Source: Pedobacter sp. MC2016-05
GTDB taxonomy: Bacteria > Bacteroidota > Bacteroidia > Sphingobacteriales > Sphingobacteriaceae
Direction of reading: 5' to 3'
Assembly (NCBI RefSeq): GCF_026239735.1
Contig: NZ_JAPIVT010000003.1
Coordinates: 1 to 64,000, forward strand
DNA length: 64,000 nucleotides
Position numbers and translations under genes: made by a program. Shown piece by piece: positions 19,668 through 28,549 of this stretch. Position 1 is the stretch's first letter. Each line of letters opens with the position of its first letter. The notes under the pieces were generated by a model, which saw nothing but the letters and a program-made list of their open reading frames with translations, ran no database searches and had not been told where the DNA came from.

Positions 19668-20993
19668 ATGAAAAGATCAACCAAAACCCTATTGGTCCTA
19701 ACCTTGGCCGCAGCAGTTGTTTTTAACATGACCAGTTGCAAGAAAGAAGTTAAAATCGGTGGCGAGGAAACCATTACTACCTCAAAAAAAATCGGTGATA
19801 TAACCGTGCACCGGTTTGACCTTGACGGTAACACCATTTACATCAATGAAAAGGGAGGTCAATATTGGTATTCCGATGATATGCTGCTCACTCAAGAACA
19901 GTTTAATATTATTAAAAACAAAAGCAATAAGTCTTTATCCACCACAGAAAGATCCATCATCGTCAAGGACCTGGCGACACTTTGGCCAAATGCAACGGTC
20001 TACTACGACATGTCTGTATTAGGCAATGATACTGCTGCGACAATGAAAGCCATGCGGACAATTTCAAGTTATTCGCCAGTTAGGTTTGTTCAAAGAACCA
20101 CACAGGCCAATTATCTAAAATTTATAACGACTGCGGGTAACTCATCTTGGGTAGGGGTGATAGGCGGCGCCCAAAATTTTTCTATCTATAATAATAATGC
20201 GTCAACGGTGATGCACGAAATGTACCACGCCTTGGATATGGAGCACGAACAGTGTCGGGTGAGTAGGGATAACGACATCATCGTACACTATGAAAATTTG
20301 GCTGAAAGCAGCTATCACAATTTCAATAAATTTACCTTATCTACCCACACTGATGTTGATGCATTCGATTTTGGTTCTATCATGCTTTATGATGCTTATT
20401 CTGGTTCCACGAATGGACAGCCGACCATCACAAAGTTGGATGGATCTACTTATCTCCGTGCCGTCAATACGATAAATCCTAGTCCAACTGATATCAAGGC
20501 GCTTAATCAGTTATATCCAGGGTTTAATTATGTTGGCTTGCCAGCAAATACCAACTACGAGATCGCAACAGTATTGGATCCAACCAAGGTTTTTAATGTT
20601 TCTGGAGGATTAACTGCAGATGGCACGCCAGTAATTATTTATACCGATCAAAACACCAATAATGCCCGATGGACCTTAACAAAAAACACGGATGGTTACT
20701 ACCGTATGTCACCGGTTTCTGCTCCGACAAAGGCACTTACGGTCATTGGAAGTGGCGTTGAAAATAATACAAAGCTAGAGATAGCTACCTATACAGGTGC
20801 CTATTCCCAGCAATTCAATATTTTAAAAACAGAGGGTGGTTACACAATAGCGCCAAGGCATGTACCATCTAAGATGTTGGACATTCCCAATAGTGTCACG
20901 ACCAACAGCACAAAACCGGGTATCTATAGCTATAATGGCGTAACAACCAAAAATTTCTCTTTAGGACCTATTAAGGGCTCATATCAGATTTAA
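19668..20993 (+). CDS. Astacin-like (M12A) lipoprotein peptidase with ricin-type lectin-like domain
   Basis: A 441-residue lipoprotein (lipobox before Cys24, 'NMTSCKKE'). The peptidase domain spans about residues 95-285. The zinc motif reads H183-E-M-Y-H187-A-L-D190-M-E-H193-E, followed by Arg197, so the conserved glycine of HExxHxxGxxH is an aspartate. The Met-turn is 'SIMLYDAY'. The C-terminal part (about 290-435) has repeated W-T-L-type and Q-Q-F-N-type strands like a beta-trefoil (RICIN) domain that may bind sugars. A cell-surface, glycan-targeted protease is the likely role. Confidence 0.8.
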   Translation: MKRSTKTLLVLTLAAAVVFNMTSCKKEVKIGGEETITTSKKIGDITVHRFDLDGNTIYINEKGGQYWYSDDMLLTQEQFNIIKNKSNKSLSTTERSIIVKDLATLWPNATVYYDMSVLGNDTAATMKAMRTISSYSPVRFVQRTTQANYLKFITTAGNSSWVGVIGGAQNFSIYNNNASTVMHEMYHALDMEHEQCRVSRDNDIIVHYENLAESSYHNFNKFTLSTHTDVDAFDFGSIMLYDAYSGSTNGQPTITKLDGSTYLRAVNTINPSPTDIKALNQLYPGFNYVGLPANTNYEIATVLDPTKVFNVSGGLTADGTPVIIYTDQNTNNARWTLTKNTDGYYRMSPVSAPTKALTVIGSGVENNTKLEIATYTGAYSQQFNILKTEGGYTIAPRHVPSKMLDIPNSVTTNSTKPGIYSYNGVTTKNFSLGPIKGSYQI

Positions 20994-21002
20994 AAAACTT
21001 AA

Positions 21003-21044
21003 ATAGCAGGGGTAATCTAAGTAAATTAGGATTACTCTTGCTAT
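21003..21044 (+). terminator. Stem-loop after the astacin-like gene
   Basis: ATAGCAGGGGTAATC pairs with GGATTACTCTTGCTAT, allowing G-U pairs, 7 nt after the stop. No strong T run follows, so termination is plausible but not certain. Confidence 0.4.
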
Positions 21045-21361
21045 CCTAATGATGATAAATCAATGCAATCTGTGCATTGATAACGGTTTTCGGAATGGCT
21101 GCTCAGTAACTTGCGGAGAAAACCGGAGTATCTCACTGTACTAGATTCGACCTTTTCTGGTCAGTTAAAATAAGCAACTTACTCATTCTAGATTGGGCAT
21201 AATCCAGGGATAATCAAAGATAGATTTATCAATAGGCATACGGTTCATGTTCCTAGTAGTCCCAAGGGTCTCAATTATTTGCTAAGTCTGGAATAGCAGC
21301 TTTCGATTTTGGGTTGGTTTACATATACTTAACAAATGTTTATTGATGTGTTTATGAACAA

Positions 21362-21380
21362 AGTTTAGTTTTGCTAAATA
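21362..21380. promoter_or_regulatory. Operator-like site 4
   Basis: AGTTTAG-TTTTG-CTAAATA differs from the perfect site 1 only in the first base and in the sixth base of the right arm. It lies 828 bp before the first SusC start. Confidence 0.5.
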
Positions 21381-21926
21381 AATTTGAGAAGTATATGAAG
21401 CGAAAAAACAAATTAAATCTTCCCCATAATATTCAATCGACCCGATGTCGGAAATATATAACGCCGATTTCACATCGTGAGGCATTAGCATTTCATCGGT
21501 TTGAGTTAGATAACTTACTTAAGGACATCTATATTCTAGTATGTTTTCTACTTACAAATTCTGGAAATTTCTGTGTAGGCGGTGCAAATGATCGTCCAGT
21601 TTTTATATACCAGGCCGAATAGCCTTAAAATAAAACCGATGAATAAAACACCTAGTAGTTGATGTCCTAATTTTAGCTGAATATTGTCATCCAGTTTAAA
21701 ATTTAATTAAAGTTAACTTATTGTTTGTTAGCGCTTTATATATACAATTATTTTGCTGGTGATTTGTATGATAAAAGCTGCTCCTTTACCTCGTTTCCTA
21801 TTTAATTTAGAATAACTAAAACAAACAATTCGGCGACTTAAATACACTAGGGATAATAAATAGACTGATAACAAAGGTGTTGTTGCTAATATCAAGTTAA
21901 AAACAGATAAAAAAATGCATAAGATT

Positions 21927-21945
21927 TGTTTAGTAATTATTAACT
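21927..21945. promoter_or_regulatory. Operator-like site 5
   Basis: TGTTTAG-TAATT-ATTAACT keeps the left half-site of the palindrome; the right half is degenerate. It lies 263 bp before the first SusC start. Confidence 0.4.
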
Positions 21946-22208
21946 TTGTTTACAATAAAATATTGCATTGCCACAAACCTGAATTAAACTGACTAATAAT
22001 TTAGGATAACCATTTATAAACAAGCCAATCAACCCAAAAACCAACAAAACATGACTAGAAAAATTTCTTCCCGACTACCGAGAACTCCAAGGTAAAAACA
22101 TACTATAACTGATTCGCTAACTGGATTAACAAACCGAATTTAATAGGCTTGCCTGAAGGCATTGTGGATTCGTACGTCCAAATTTTAGTAATAATTAATT
22201 TTTAAAAA

Positions 22209-25187
22209 ATGATAAAAATTTACATAAGCAAAGTGATGCTGTTGCTTTTATTTGTTTTTGCATCCCCATCTGTATTTGCTATTGAAAGGTTTAATGTTGC
22301 AATGGCATCAAACTTTAGTGTGCAACAGCAGGATACGGCAAAAAGAGATACGGCTAAGTATGCTAACAAAACCGATACCATAGGGCAAATGATTCGGGCG
22401 ATGCAGAAATTTAAGGGTATCAGGGATACAATTGATATAAGATCTGCTAAGCTGGTTCCAAATTTATCCTTACAGCAAATGCTGAAGGGAAACCTTGCGG
22501 GGGTTTATGTTCAGGAGCCAAACGGAGAGCCGGGTACTGAGCAAAGCATGATCATACAAGGTGTATCTGGCCTACTTTTTCAACGTAAGGATGTTTATGC
22601 CCTTCAGCCAGCGATATATGTGAATGGAGTTCCTTTAATAGCTGATAATCCTTTTGCATTTGATGTACAAAAATACGATTACAATAGGATTGGCCCGGCT
22701 ACAAACCACCTGGCGCAGATCAGTATGGACAATATCCAGTCAATCGTAGTCGTTAAAGATCCTTATGAATTAGCAAAACTAGGACCCAATGCCGCAAATG
22801 GTGCAATTTATATCACCACAAAGAATGCGAGGGCAGGAAAACGGGACATTAGTTTGAATTCATATTTTGGCTATGTAACTGCACCTAAAGTAAACACGGT
22901 AAATGGTGCTTACGAAAATAATTTCAGGAGTCAATTTTATCAAAAGTACAATCCAACACAGAAGTATGCCTCATATCTGAGAGATTCTACAAACGTTTCT
23001 TATTTTGGACCATCTAACTGGACAGACCTTTATCAACAAACTTCACCAATATATTCTGCCAATTTAGGGATAACTGGTGGCACTGAACGCGCGAATTTTA
23101 GGTTTTTTGGCTCTGGAACTAAAAATGCAGGAAATGCAGATGAAACAAACCTGGATCAGTATAATTTGTTTTTCGGTATCAATATGGCGCCATTTAATTG
23201 GCTTACCGTTTCTACCAGCGTTAATGCTGCTCGCTTAGACCGCGAACGCAACCGTAGTTACCGAGATCGTTTTGCGGAAACCCGATACTTACCTGATCTA
23301 AGTACTCCACCTTCGCCAAACGCCAGCAACTATTCTTCGTACTTGAACGAAGTAGAGAAAATGGTAGATAATAACCGCAATACAATTTTAAACGGCAATT
23401 TCTCCTTAGCTGCAAAAATTGGAAAGGTATCCCTCACATCCAGTTTATTATTTAATTACAATGAAGGGGTAAGAGATTATTTTGTCCCATCTACATTGAT
23501 GGCCGGATCGAGCTATGTATCCAACTACTTTGGATACAGCCAGCGTATGGCCATTAATAATGTCGCTAGCTACAGGTACGAGGTTAATAAAAGTAACGCT
23601 ATTGATTTTGAGCTTGGTCAAACCTTGCAGGGAGACACGCATAAATATAACTATGCCAGAGCATATAACGGACCCAATGACTATGTGAAATTGACATTTG
23701 TAGATGGAAGAGAATTTATAAACGGTGTTGCCAACCCAGGTTACCTTAATGTGTTGACGAATACCAGCTTCTATGTTTTTAGATACATCGATAAAGAACG
23801 TAGTAACTTAATGTCATTTTATGGGTCTGCAAAGTACAGTTATAAAAATTTGTTAACCCTTAGTGCATTATTGAGAAGAGACGGGGCATCAAACGGACAA
23901 CCAGATAGCCGCTGGGTAACCACGCCTGCATTTAATGTCAATTGGAATTTGAAAGAGCAGTTCTTGGCGAAGTCAAGTGGCATAGATGCATTACACCTAA
24001 GTGGAGGCTGGGGCCGCACTTTGCGCATTTTTCTAGATGACCGCTTTGCAGCAGGCCCGCAATACCGCTCAGAGAATGGTTGGGAAGAAGAGCCCACCAT
24101 TCCAGGATACTCACAATATCTTGGCATCAACCGTCCATACAATAGCGGGTTTATCGGCTATGGTTTACGCTTGCCTTATTCAAATCGTACCAGCATCACA
24201 TTAGATGGTACGTTTATGAAATCTCGCTTGTCGGTGGCCTTAACAGCTTATAACAGGAACGATAAAGCCGGTGTACTAGGTGTTCCTGTACCGCTAGAAT
24301 TGGGATACGTATCTAACTACAGATCCGGACTGGATATCAATAACAAAGGACTGGAACTTCTGGTTAACGCAAATATGTTGCAAAATAATGCTGGTTTCAG
24401 TTGGTCAACGGGATTAAATTTAAGTTATAACTGCAATAAACTAAAGGCCTTGCCAGGCGCTTTAACTGAATTGGTTTACCAAAATGACAACAAATTGGTT
24501 GTCGGTCAGTCTGTTGGTAGTTATTGGCTGTACAGTAACGTTGGTATTTACAATACTGATGCGGAAGTACCTGCAGGTAGAACCTTTAATGGCATTCCGA
24601 TGAAAAAGGGAGATCCTCAATTTGTGGATTACAATGGAGACAACACCATCACATCGCAAGATAAAGTATTGACTGGAGACCGGTTACCTAATTTTATCGG
24701 TGGATGGAACAATAGCTTTAGTTACATGAATTTCGATTTAAACTTCAATTTCATTTTTGCAGCAGGCCAAAAAGCAATTAATCAATACGATGCCACCCGA
24801 TACGGTTTTGTAAACAGAGAGGCAAGTAGCGATATTAATGCTGTAAGGGAAGTCTCATCTTGGCAAACTTCAACTAACGCTATTAACTATCCCATTTACG
24901 ACCCATGGAGTCCGGTGAATGCCTACCGTACAGATCAAGACCTATTTTTAGAAGATGCATCATACGCAAAACTGAGGTCTGTAACACTTGGCTATGATTT
25001 CGCAAAATCATCATTATTGAAGAAATCGTTGAGAAGAGTTTACCTGTACGCCACGGCCTTGAACGTGTTTACACTAACTAAGTTCTCTGGTATAGACCCG
25101 GAGTTGATCAACTACAACGGCATCTACGATGCAGCGAACATCACCATTCCACGAACATTTGTACTTGGATTTAAACTAGATCTATAA
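22209..25187 (+). CDS. SusC/RagA-type TonB-dependent receptor, module 1
   Basis: A 992-residue outer-membrane receptor with a signal peptide (residues 1-24). The plug domain begins at about residue 85 ('LSLQQMLKGNLAGVYVQ') and carries SusC-typical 'IQSIVVVKDPYELAKLGPNAANGAIYITTK'-like segments split over residues 178-205. The barrel ends in 'FVLGFKLDL'. Unlike the receptor of module 2 it has no N-terminal carboxypeptidase-regulatory-like domain; a short linker rich in D-T-A-K takes its place. It opens the 11-gene locus and pairs with the SusD 12 nt downstream for energised import of an oligomer, perhaps a glycopeptide. Confidence 0.92.
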   Translation: MIKIYISKVMLLLLFVFASPSVFAIERFNVAMASNFSVQQQDTAKRDTAKYANKTDTIGQMIRAMQKFKGIRDTIDIRSAKLVPNLSLQQMLKGNLAGVYVQEPNGEPGTEQSMIIQGVSGLLFQRKDVYALQPAIYVNGVPLIADNPFAFDVQKYDYNRIGPATNHLAQISMDNIQSIVVVKDPYELAKLGPNAANGAIYITTKNARAGKRDISLNSYFGYVTAPKVNTVNGAYENNFRSQFYQKYNPTQKYASYLRDSTNVSYFGPSNWTDLYQQTSPIYSANLGITGGTERANFRFFGSGTKNAGNADETNLDQYNLFFGINMAPFNWLTVSTSVNAARLDRERNRSYRDRFAETRYLPDLSTPPSPNASNYSSYLNEVEKMVDNNRNTILNGNFSLAAKIGKVSLTSSLLFNYNEGVRDYFVPSTLMAGSSYVSNYFGYSQRMAINNVASYRYEVNKSNAIDFELGQTLQGDTHKYNYARAYNGPNDYVKLTFVDGREFINGVANPGYLNVLTNTSFYVFRYIDKERSNLMSFYGSAKYSYKNLLTLSALLRRDGASNGQPDSRWVTTPAFNVNWNLKEQFLAKSSGIDALHLSGGWGRTLRIFLDDRFAAGPQYRSENGWEEEPTIPGYSQYLGINRPYNSGFIGYGLRLPYSNRTSITLDGTFMKSRLSVALTAYNRNDKAGVLGVPVPLELGYVSNYRSGLDINNKGLELLVNANMLQNNAGFSWSTGLNLSYNCNKLKALPGALTELVYQNDNKLVVGQSVGSYWLYSNVGIYNTDAEVPAGRTFNGIPMKKGDPQFVDYNGDNTITSQDKVLTGDRLPNFIGGWNNSFSYMNFDLNFNFIFAAGQKAINQYDATRYGFVNREASSDINAVREVSSWQTSTNAINYPIYDPWSPVNAYRTDQDLFLEDASYAKLRSVTLGYDFAKSSLLKKSLRRVYLYATALNVFTLTKFSGIDPELINYNGIYDAANITIPRTFVLGFKLDL

Positions 25188-25199
25188 AGATTTGCTATT

Positions 25200-26816
25200 A
25201 TGAACAATTATAAAAATATACTTTGGCATTATAAAAACACCGTTTTAGCTACGCTCGTTGTCGTGTTAAGCACGGGTAATTTCTCTTGCAAAAAAATTGA
25301 GGATGTAGAGTCAAATAGACTCGCCTCGGAAGCCAATAACTGGAAAAAATATGAAGATGCGAGGGCCAATCTTCTTTCTGTATATGGCTTATTGCGGTCT
25401 GCAACTGTTTCTGATAATACCCATTGGCTAATGGGCGATTTAAGGCAGGGAGACTTTAAAATTACCAACCGTGCCGACCTAAAAGCCATTGTTGACGGAC
25501 AATTAAATGCTCAATTTCCAGTAATCAACCGCATCACTAATTGGAGACGTTTTTATGCAGCGATTAACGCAGCTAGCTTGTTTATTGAGCGTTCGAAAGA
25601 GATTGTGGGCTTAGACCCTCGCTACACTCAAGTGCAGAACAATGTAGAAGTTGCTCAAGCACGAATGGTTAGGGCCATGGCTTATTTTTACATGGTACGT
25701 ATTTGGGGCGACGTGCCCTTATTAACCACATCACACGACGGTGATTTTATTCAGGTACCACGTACCAATAAAGATATTGTTTTACAGTTCGCAACGAGTG
25801 AGCTTTTAAATGCTGCCGAGATTGTTCCCTTTGCTTACGGCGGCACCGATCCTATTTTTCCGGGAACATATTATGGGCAGAGTACCGCTGCTTGGGTGGG
25901 TACTATATTTACCAGACTGTCTGCTTATATCTTATTGGCGCATATTTCGGCTTGGCAAGGTAACTATTTAGATGCATCAAGATATTCGAAGTTTGTAATT
26001 GATAATTATCCGACTGCCAATGCTCGTTCAACGGGGGCGGCTAATATTGTGTTATTGTCAATCGATGCGTTAACGGAAAACCTTAATTATTACAGTCCGT
26101 TTGCATTCAAACGCTCGACGCTTTTAATAGGGTTTCCTTTTGAGTATGGGACGGGTTTGGCAACGGCCGATGGCCATTTGGAACAGCTTACATTAGCAGC
26201 ACCCTATATTCCTAAAACCAGACCAGAGATGTTTGTGTCGAAGGATACCATTCTAAAAGCATTTACAGATCCTGGAGACTTACGTTTCAGTTTCGATACC
26301 AAAACAAATACCTACCGTAAAAATTATTTTACCAATTTTTCTTCAGAAGAGCCAGTTTTCAGTAAGATAAAGGTGGTTTACCCAAGTGCAACTTCTGGTA
26401 ATACAGTATTATTTGCCTCTTCACTGGTATTTAGCCGTTTAGAAGAAATGATTTTATTATATGCCGAGGCAAATGCGGCCTTGGGCAATCTAGCTCAGGC
26501 AGTTTCAGTGCTGAACAGCTATACAGAGAACAGGGGAACAACCAAATATGATCCGTTGGTTAATGGGTCGAGCCAGATTGCGGTATTGAAGGCCATCTTC
26601 GCAGAAAGGCGCAGGGAATTAATGGGCGAAGGTTGGAGATGGTATGATTTGGTACGTTACAATCGTATCGTGAAAGCACCAGGAATCTTTATTGTGAAGA
26701 ATGGACAACCATTAACCTTTAGGCAGTTTGAAGAAGCTGGAGGTATATATTGGCCTGTATCCCAGGACGTGATCAACGCCAACCCAAAAATTACACAAAA
26801 CCCTTATTGGAAATAA
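25200..26816 (+). CDS. SusD/RagB-type nutrient-binding lipoprotein, module 1
   Basis: A 538-residue lipoprotein (lipobox 'NFSCKK', Cys30) with the TPR-like N-terminal part ('ARANLLSVYGLLRS', 'AMVRAMAYFYMVRIWGDVPL') and the C-terminal SusD part ('EERRELMGEGWRWYDLVRYN'-like, read as 'ERRRELMGEGWRWYDLVRYN'). Such proteins cap the SusC barrel and capture the substrate. It is coupled in order and spacing to the receptor just upstream. Confidence 0.92.
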   Translation: MNNYKNILWHYKNTVLATLVVVLSTGNFSCKKIEDVESNRLASEANNWKKYEDARANLLSVYGLLRSATVSDNTHWLMGDLRQGDFKITNRADLKAIVDGQLNAQFPVINRITNWRRFYAAINAASLFIERSKEIVGLDPRYTQVQNNVEVAQARMVRAMAYFYMVRIWGDVPLLTTSHDGDFIQVPRTNKDIVLQFATSELLNAAEIVPFAYGGTDPIFPGTYYGQSTAAWVGTIFTRLSAYILLAHISAWQGNYLDASRYSKFVIDNYPTANARSTGAANIVLLSIDALTENLNYYSPFAFKRSTLLIGFPFEYGTGLATADGHLEQLTLAAPYIPKTRPEMFVSKDTILKAFTDPGDLRFSFDTKTNTYRKNYFTNFSSEEPVFSKIKVVYPSATSGNTVLFASSLVFSRLEEMILLYAEANAALGNLAQAVSVLNSYTENRGTTKYDPLVNGSSQIAVLKAIFAERRRELMGEGWRWYDLVRYNRIVKAPGIFIVKNGQPLTFRQFEEAGGIYWPVSQDVINANPKITQNPYWK

Positions 26817-26831
26817 TTTTAAAGCATAGAC

Positions 26832-27512
26832 ATGAAAAGAAATTTAAATCAAATGAAGTCGTTGCTTTTTGCAGTGCTAATTTGTTCAAGCATTCTAGCT
26901 TGTAAGAAAAGCGATTCGACCTATTATGAGTACGAAAATAAAGTACAGCAGTTCAATGGAACAACGGTAGATTACATTAAAACCAAGCCCGGAACTTTTG
27001 ATTCTTTATTGAAGGTTTTGGATCGAGTGCCCGAGTTGAAACAAGCCCTAACTACACAGGAACTTACAATTTTTGCACCAGTGAATGAAAACTTCGCTGT
27101 GGCACTAAAGTACCTTAATTATCAGCGTGCGATACGCAATCCCAATTTGCCAAAAATCACATTAGCAAATGCTGATGCTGCTGGATTAGATTTTATGCTG
27201 AGCAAGTATATTTTTTCGAACCGGCTAACTACTGCCAATTTTATCGAAGCTGTGGATGGCGTTACGTTGTCAAGTTTTAAAAACAATGTACCTATGCAGG
27301 TGAAAGCCTTACGTGAAAATGCCTCCGGCTATGTAGGTGGTGGCGCATTAATTTTACAGTTTAGCGATAGAAGAGGCTCAATATTTCCTGACCGCTGGAT
27401 CACCACCACCACTGATGCTGTAAACATTAGTACCAGTAACGGAACGGTTAACATCCTTTCGCAATTACACAATTTCGGGTTTGATGAATTTACCACAAGA
27501 CTAGATAAATAA
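26832..27512 (+). CDS. FAS1 (fasciclin)-domain lipoprotein, module 1
   Basis: A 226-residue lipoprotein (lipobox 'SILACKKS') with one FAS1 domain, shown by 'GTFDSLLKVLDRVPELKQAL' and 'LTIFAPVNENFAVAL' (H1-box-like), and later 'FMLSKYIFSNRLTTANF'. FAS1 domains mediate adhesion or ligand binding. It sits 15 nt after SusD, and its stop overlaps the next start by one base. A second FAS1 protein has the same place in module 2, so it probably belongs to the surface binding apparatus. Confidence 0.82.
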   Translation: MKRNLNQMKSLLFAVLICSSILACKKSDSTYYEYENKVQQFNGTTVDYIKTKPGTFDSLLKVLDRVPELKQALTTQELTIFAPVNENFAVALKYLNYQRAIRNPNLPKITLANADAAGLDFMLSKYIFSNRLTTANFIEAVDGVTLSSFKNNVPMQVKALRENASGYVGGGALILQFSDRRGSIFPDRWITTTTDAVNISTSNGTVNILSQLHNFGFDEFTTRLDK

Positions 27513-28549
27513 TGAAGATAAATAATTACCTAATGGGGATTAGCACAATCCTATTTTCTATGCTGGTTCTTACAGCCTGTAGAAAAAACCTACCTGATAA
27601 CAGGTTATCGATATCCCCGGACAGCCAATATAATACTTACGAGTATAAACCAACACTAGGGCGAGCCAACCTATTTGCCAACAACTTTAGCTACGGCAAT
27701 TCAAGTAGACCGCTAGACTTCAAGATTATAAATATGAGAACTTTCAATGGAGATCCAGCACCGGAGCTGACAAAATTCTATCCTGTTAAGGTATGGAAAA
27801 CGGCTTATGATGGCGCAGAAAAATCATTGGAAGAAATTGCGGCCAAGCAAACCACAGAAAACCATCAGCTTTTTGAGGTAAGGCCCAACTCTGGAGAGTT
27901 TTTAATGTGGAAAGAAGCCAACAGTAATATGATAAAGGTTCAGCCAGATTCGGGCTATGTGTTTGATGTGGAAATGTCAAACTCTGGAGGGCGAAAATAT
28001 TTTCAAAACATGAGGTTATTGCCTTTTCGCGAACGCCCTTACGAGCCATCTAATCTCGATCCGATTACTGGTCAGGCAAGATCTGTTTCGGTCAGCCCTA
28101 CACAACTGTTTATTTATGGTGTGCGTGATAAGCGGCTTTTATCTTCAGCAGATGTACAGGTACTTTTCAATAAAATACCAAAGGGTACTCCAGGGTACTC
28201 TGGACACAGTTTGACCTTTCGCTTTGTGGATACCCTATTTAACACGATAGACCCCAATAAATTTGCAAAGACTGATTGGCCAAACTTGGTACACGGCTTC
28301 AATATGGTTAAGGACGCTTCGAAAGTGAAATATGAGGTGGCATATCCCGTGCCTTTAACCAATTATCCAACCAAGTACACCACTACTGATGGTAGCTCGG
28401 CGAGGGTAGTGTTCAGGTTCGATAGACAAGGTTTTGGCAATGTCCTGCAACAAAATCTGCTTGTACTAAATTACAGAATTTTCGAAGAGGGCGATTGGGA
28501 GATCATCTTCTGGTTCAAAACAGATAAACCAAATTTCGATAACGACTAA
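27512..28549 (+). CDS. DUF5007-like lipoprotein
   Basis: A 345-residue lipoprotein (lipobox 'VLTACRKN'). The start of the mature protein, 'LSISPDSQYNTYEYKPTLGR', and the following 'LFANNFSYGNSSRPLDFKI' resemble DUF5007 proteins that accompany FAS1/SusCD loci in Pedobacter relatives. The fold looks all-beta. It is joined to both neighbours by TAATG overlaps, so its level should match that of the FAS1 protein and the second SusC. A surface glycan-binding role is an inference from context. Confidence 0.7.
   Translation: MKINNYLMGISTILFSMLVLTACRKNLPDNRLSISPDSQYNTYEYKPTLGRANLFANNFSYGNSSRPLDFKIINMRTFNGDPAPELTKFYPVKVWKTAYDGAEKSLEEIAAKQTTENHQLFEVRPNSGEFLMWKEANSNMIKVQPDSGYVFDVEMSNSGGRKYFQNMRLLPFRERPYEPSNLDPITGQARSVSVSPTQLFIYGVRDKRLLSSADVQVLFNKIPKGTPGYSGHSLTFRFVDTLFNTIDPNKFAKTDWPNLVHGFNMVKDASKVKYEVAYPVPLTNYPTKYTTTDGSSARVVFRFDRQGFGNVLQQNLLVLNYRIFEEGDWEIIFWFKTDKPNFDND

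Larger units (their letters stand above)
21045..22208. other. Long gene-free leader of the SusCD locus
   Basis: About 1.16 kb without a supportable gene. An 83-codon frame (21371-21622) has no family features and lies over operator site 4. The stretch is AT-rich and holds sites 4 and 5. A long leader before a 19-kb locus leaves room for several promoters or an untranslated regulatory RNA, but I see no definite structure. Confidence 0.5.

Noticed and set aside
21371..21622. 83-codon ORF in the leader of the SusCD locus
   Set aside because: No signal, domain or neighbour support; it overlaps a palindromic operator-like site, and its composition looks like non-coding AT-rich DNA.
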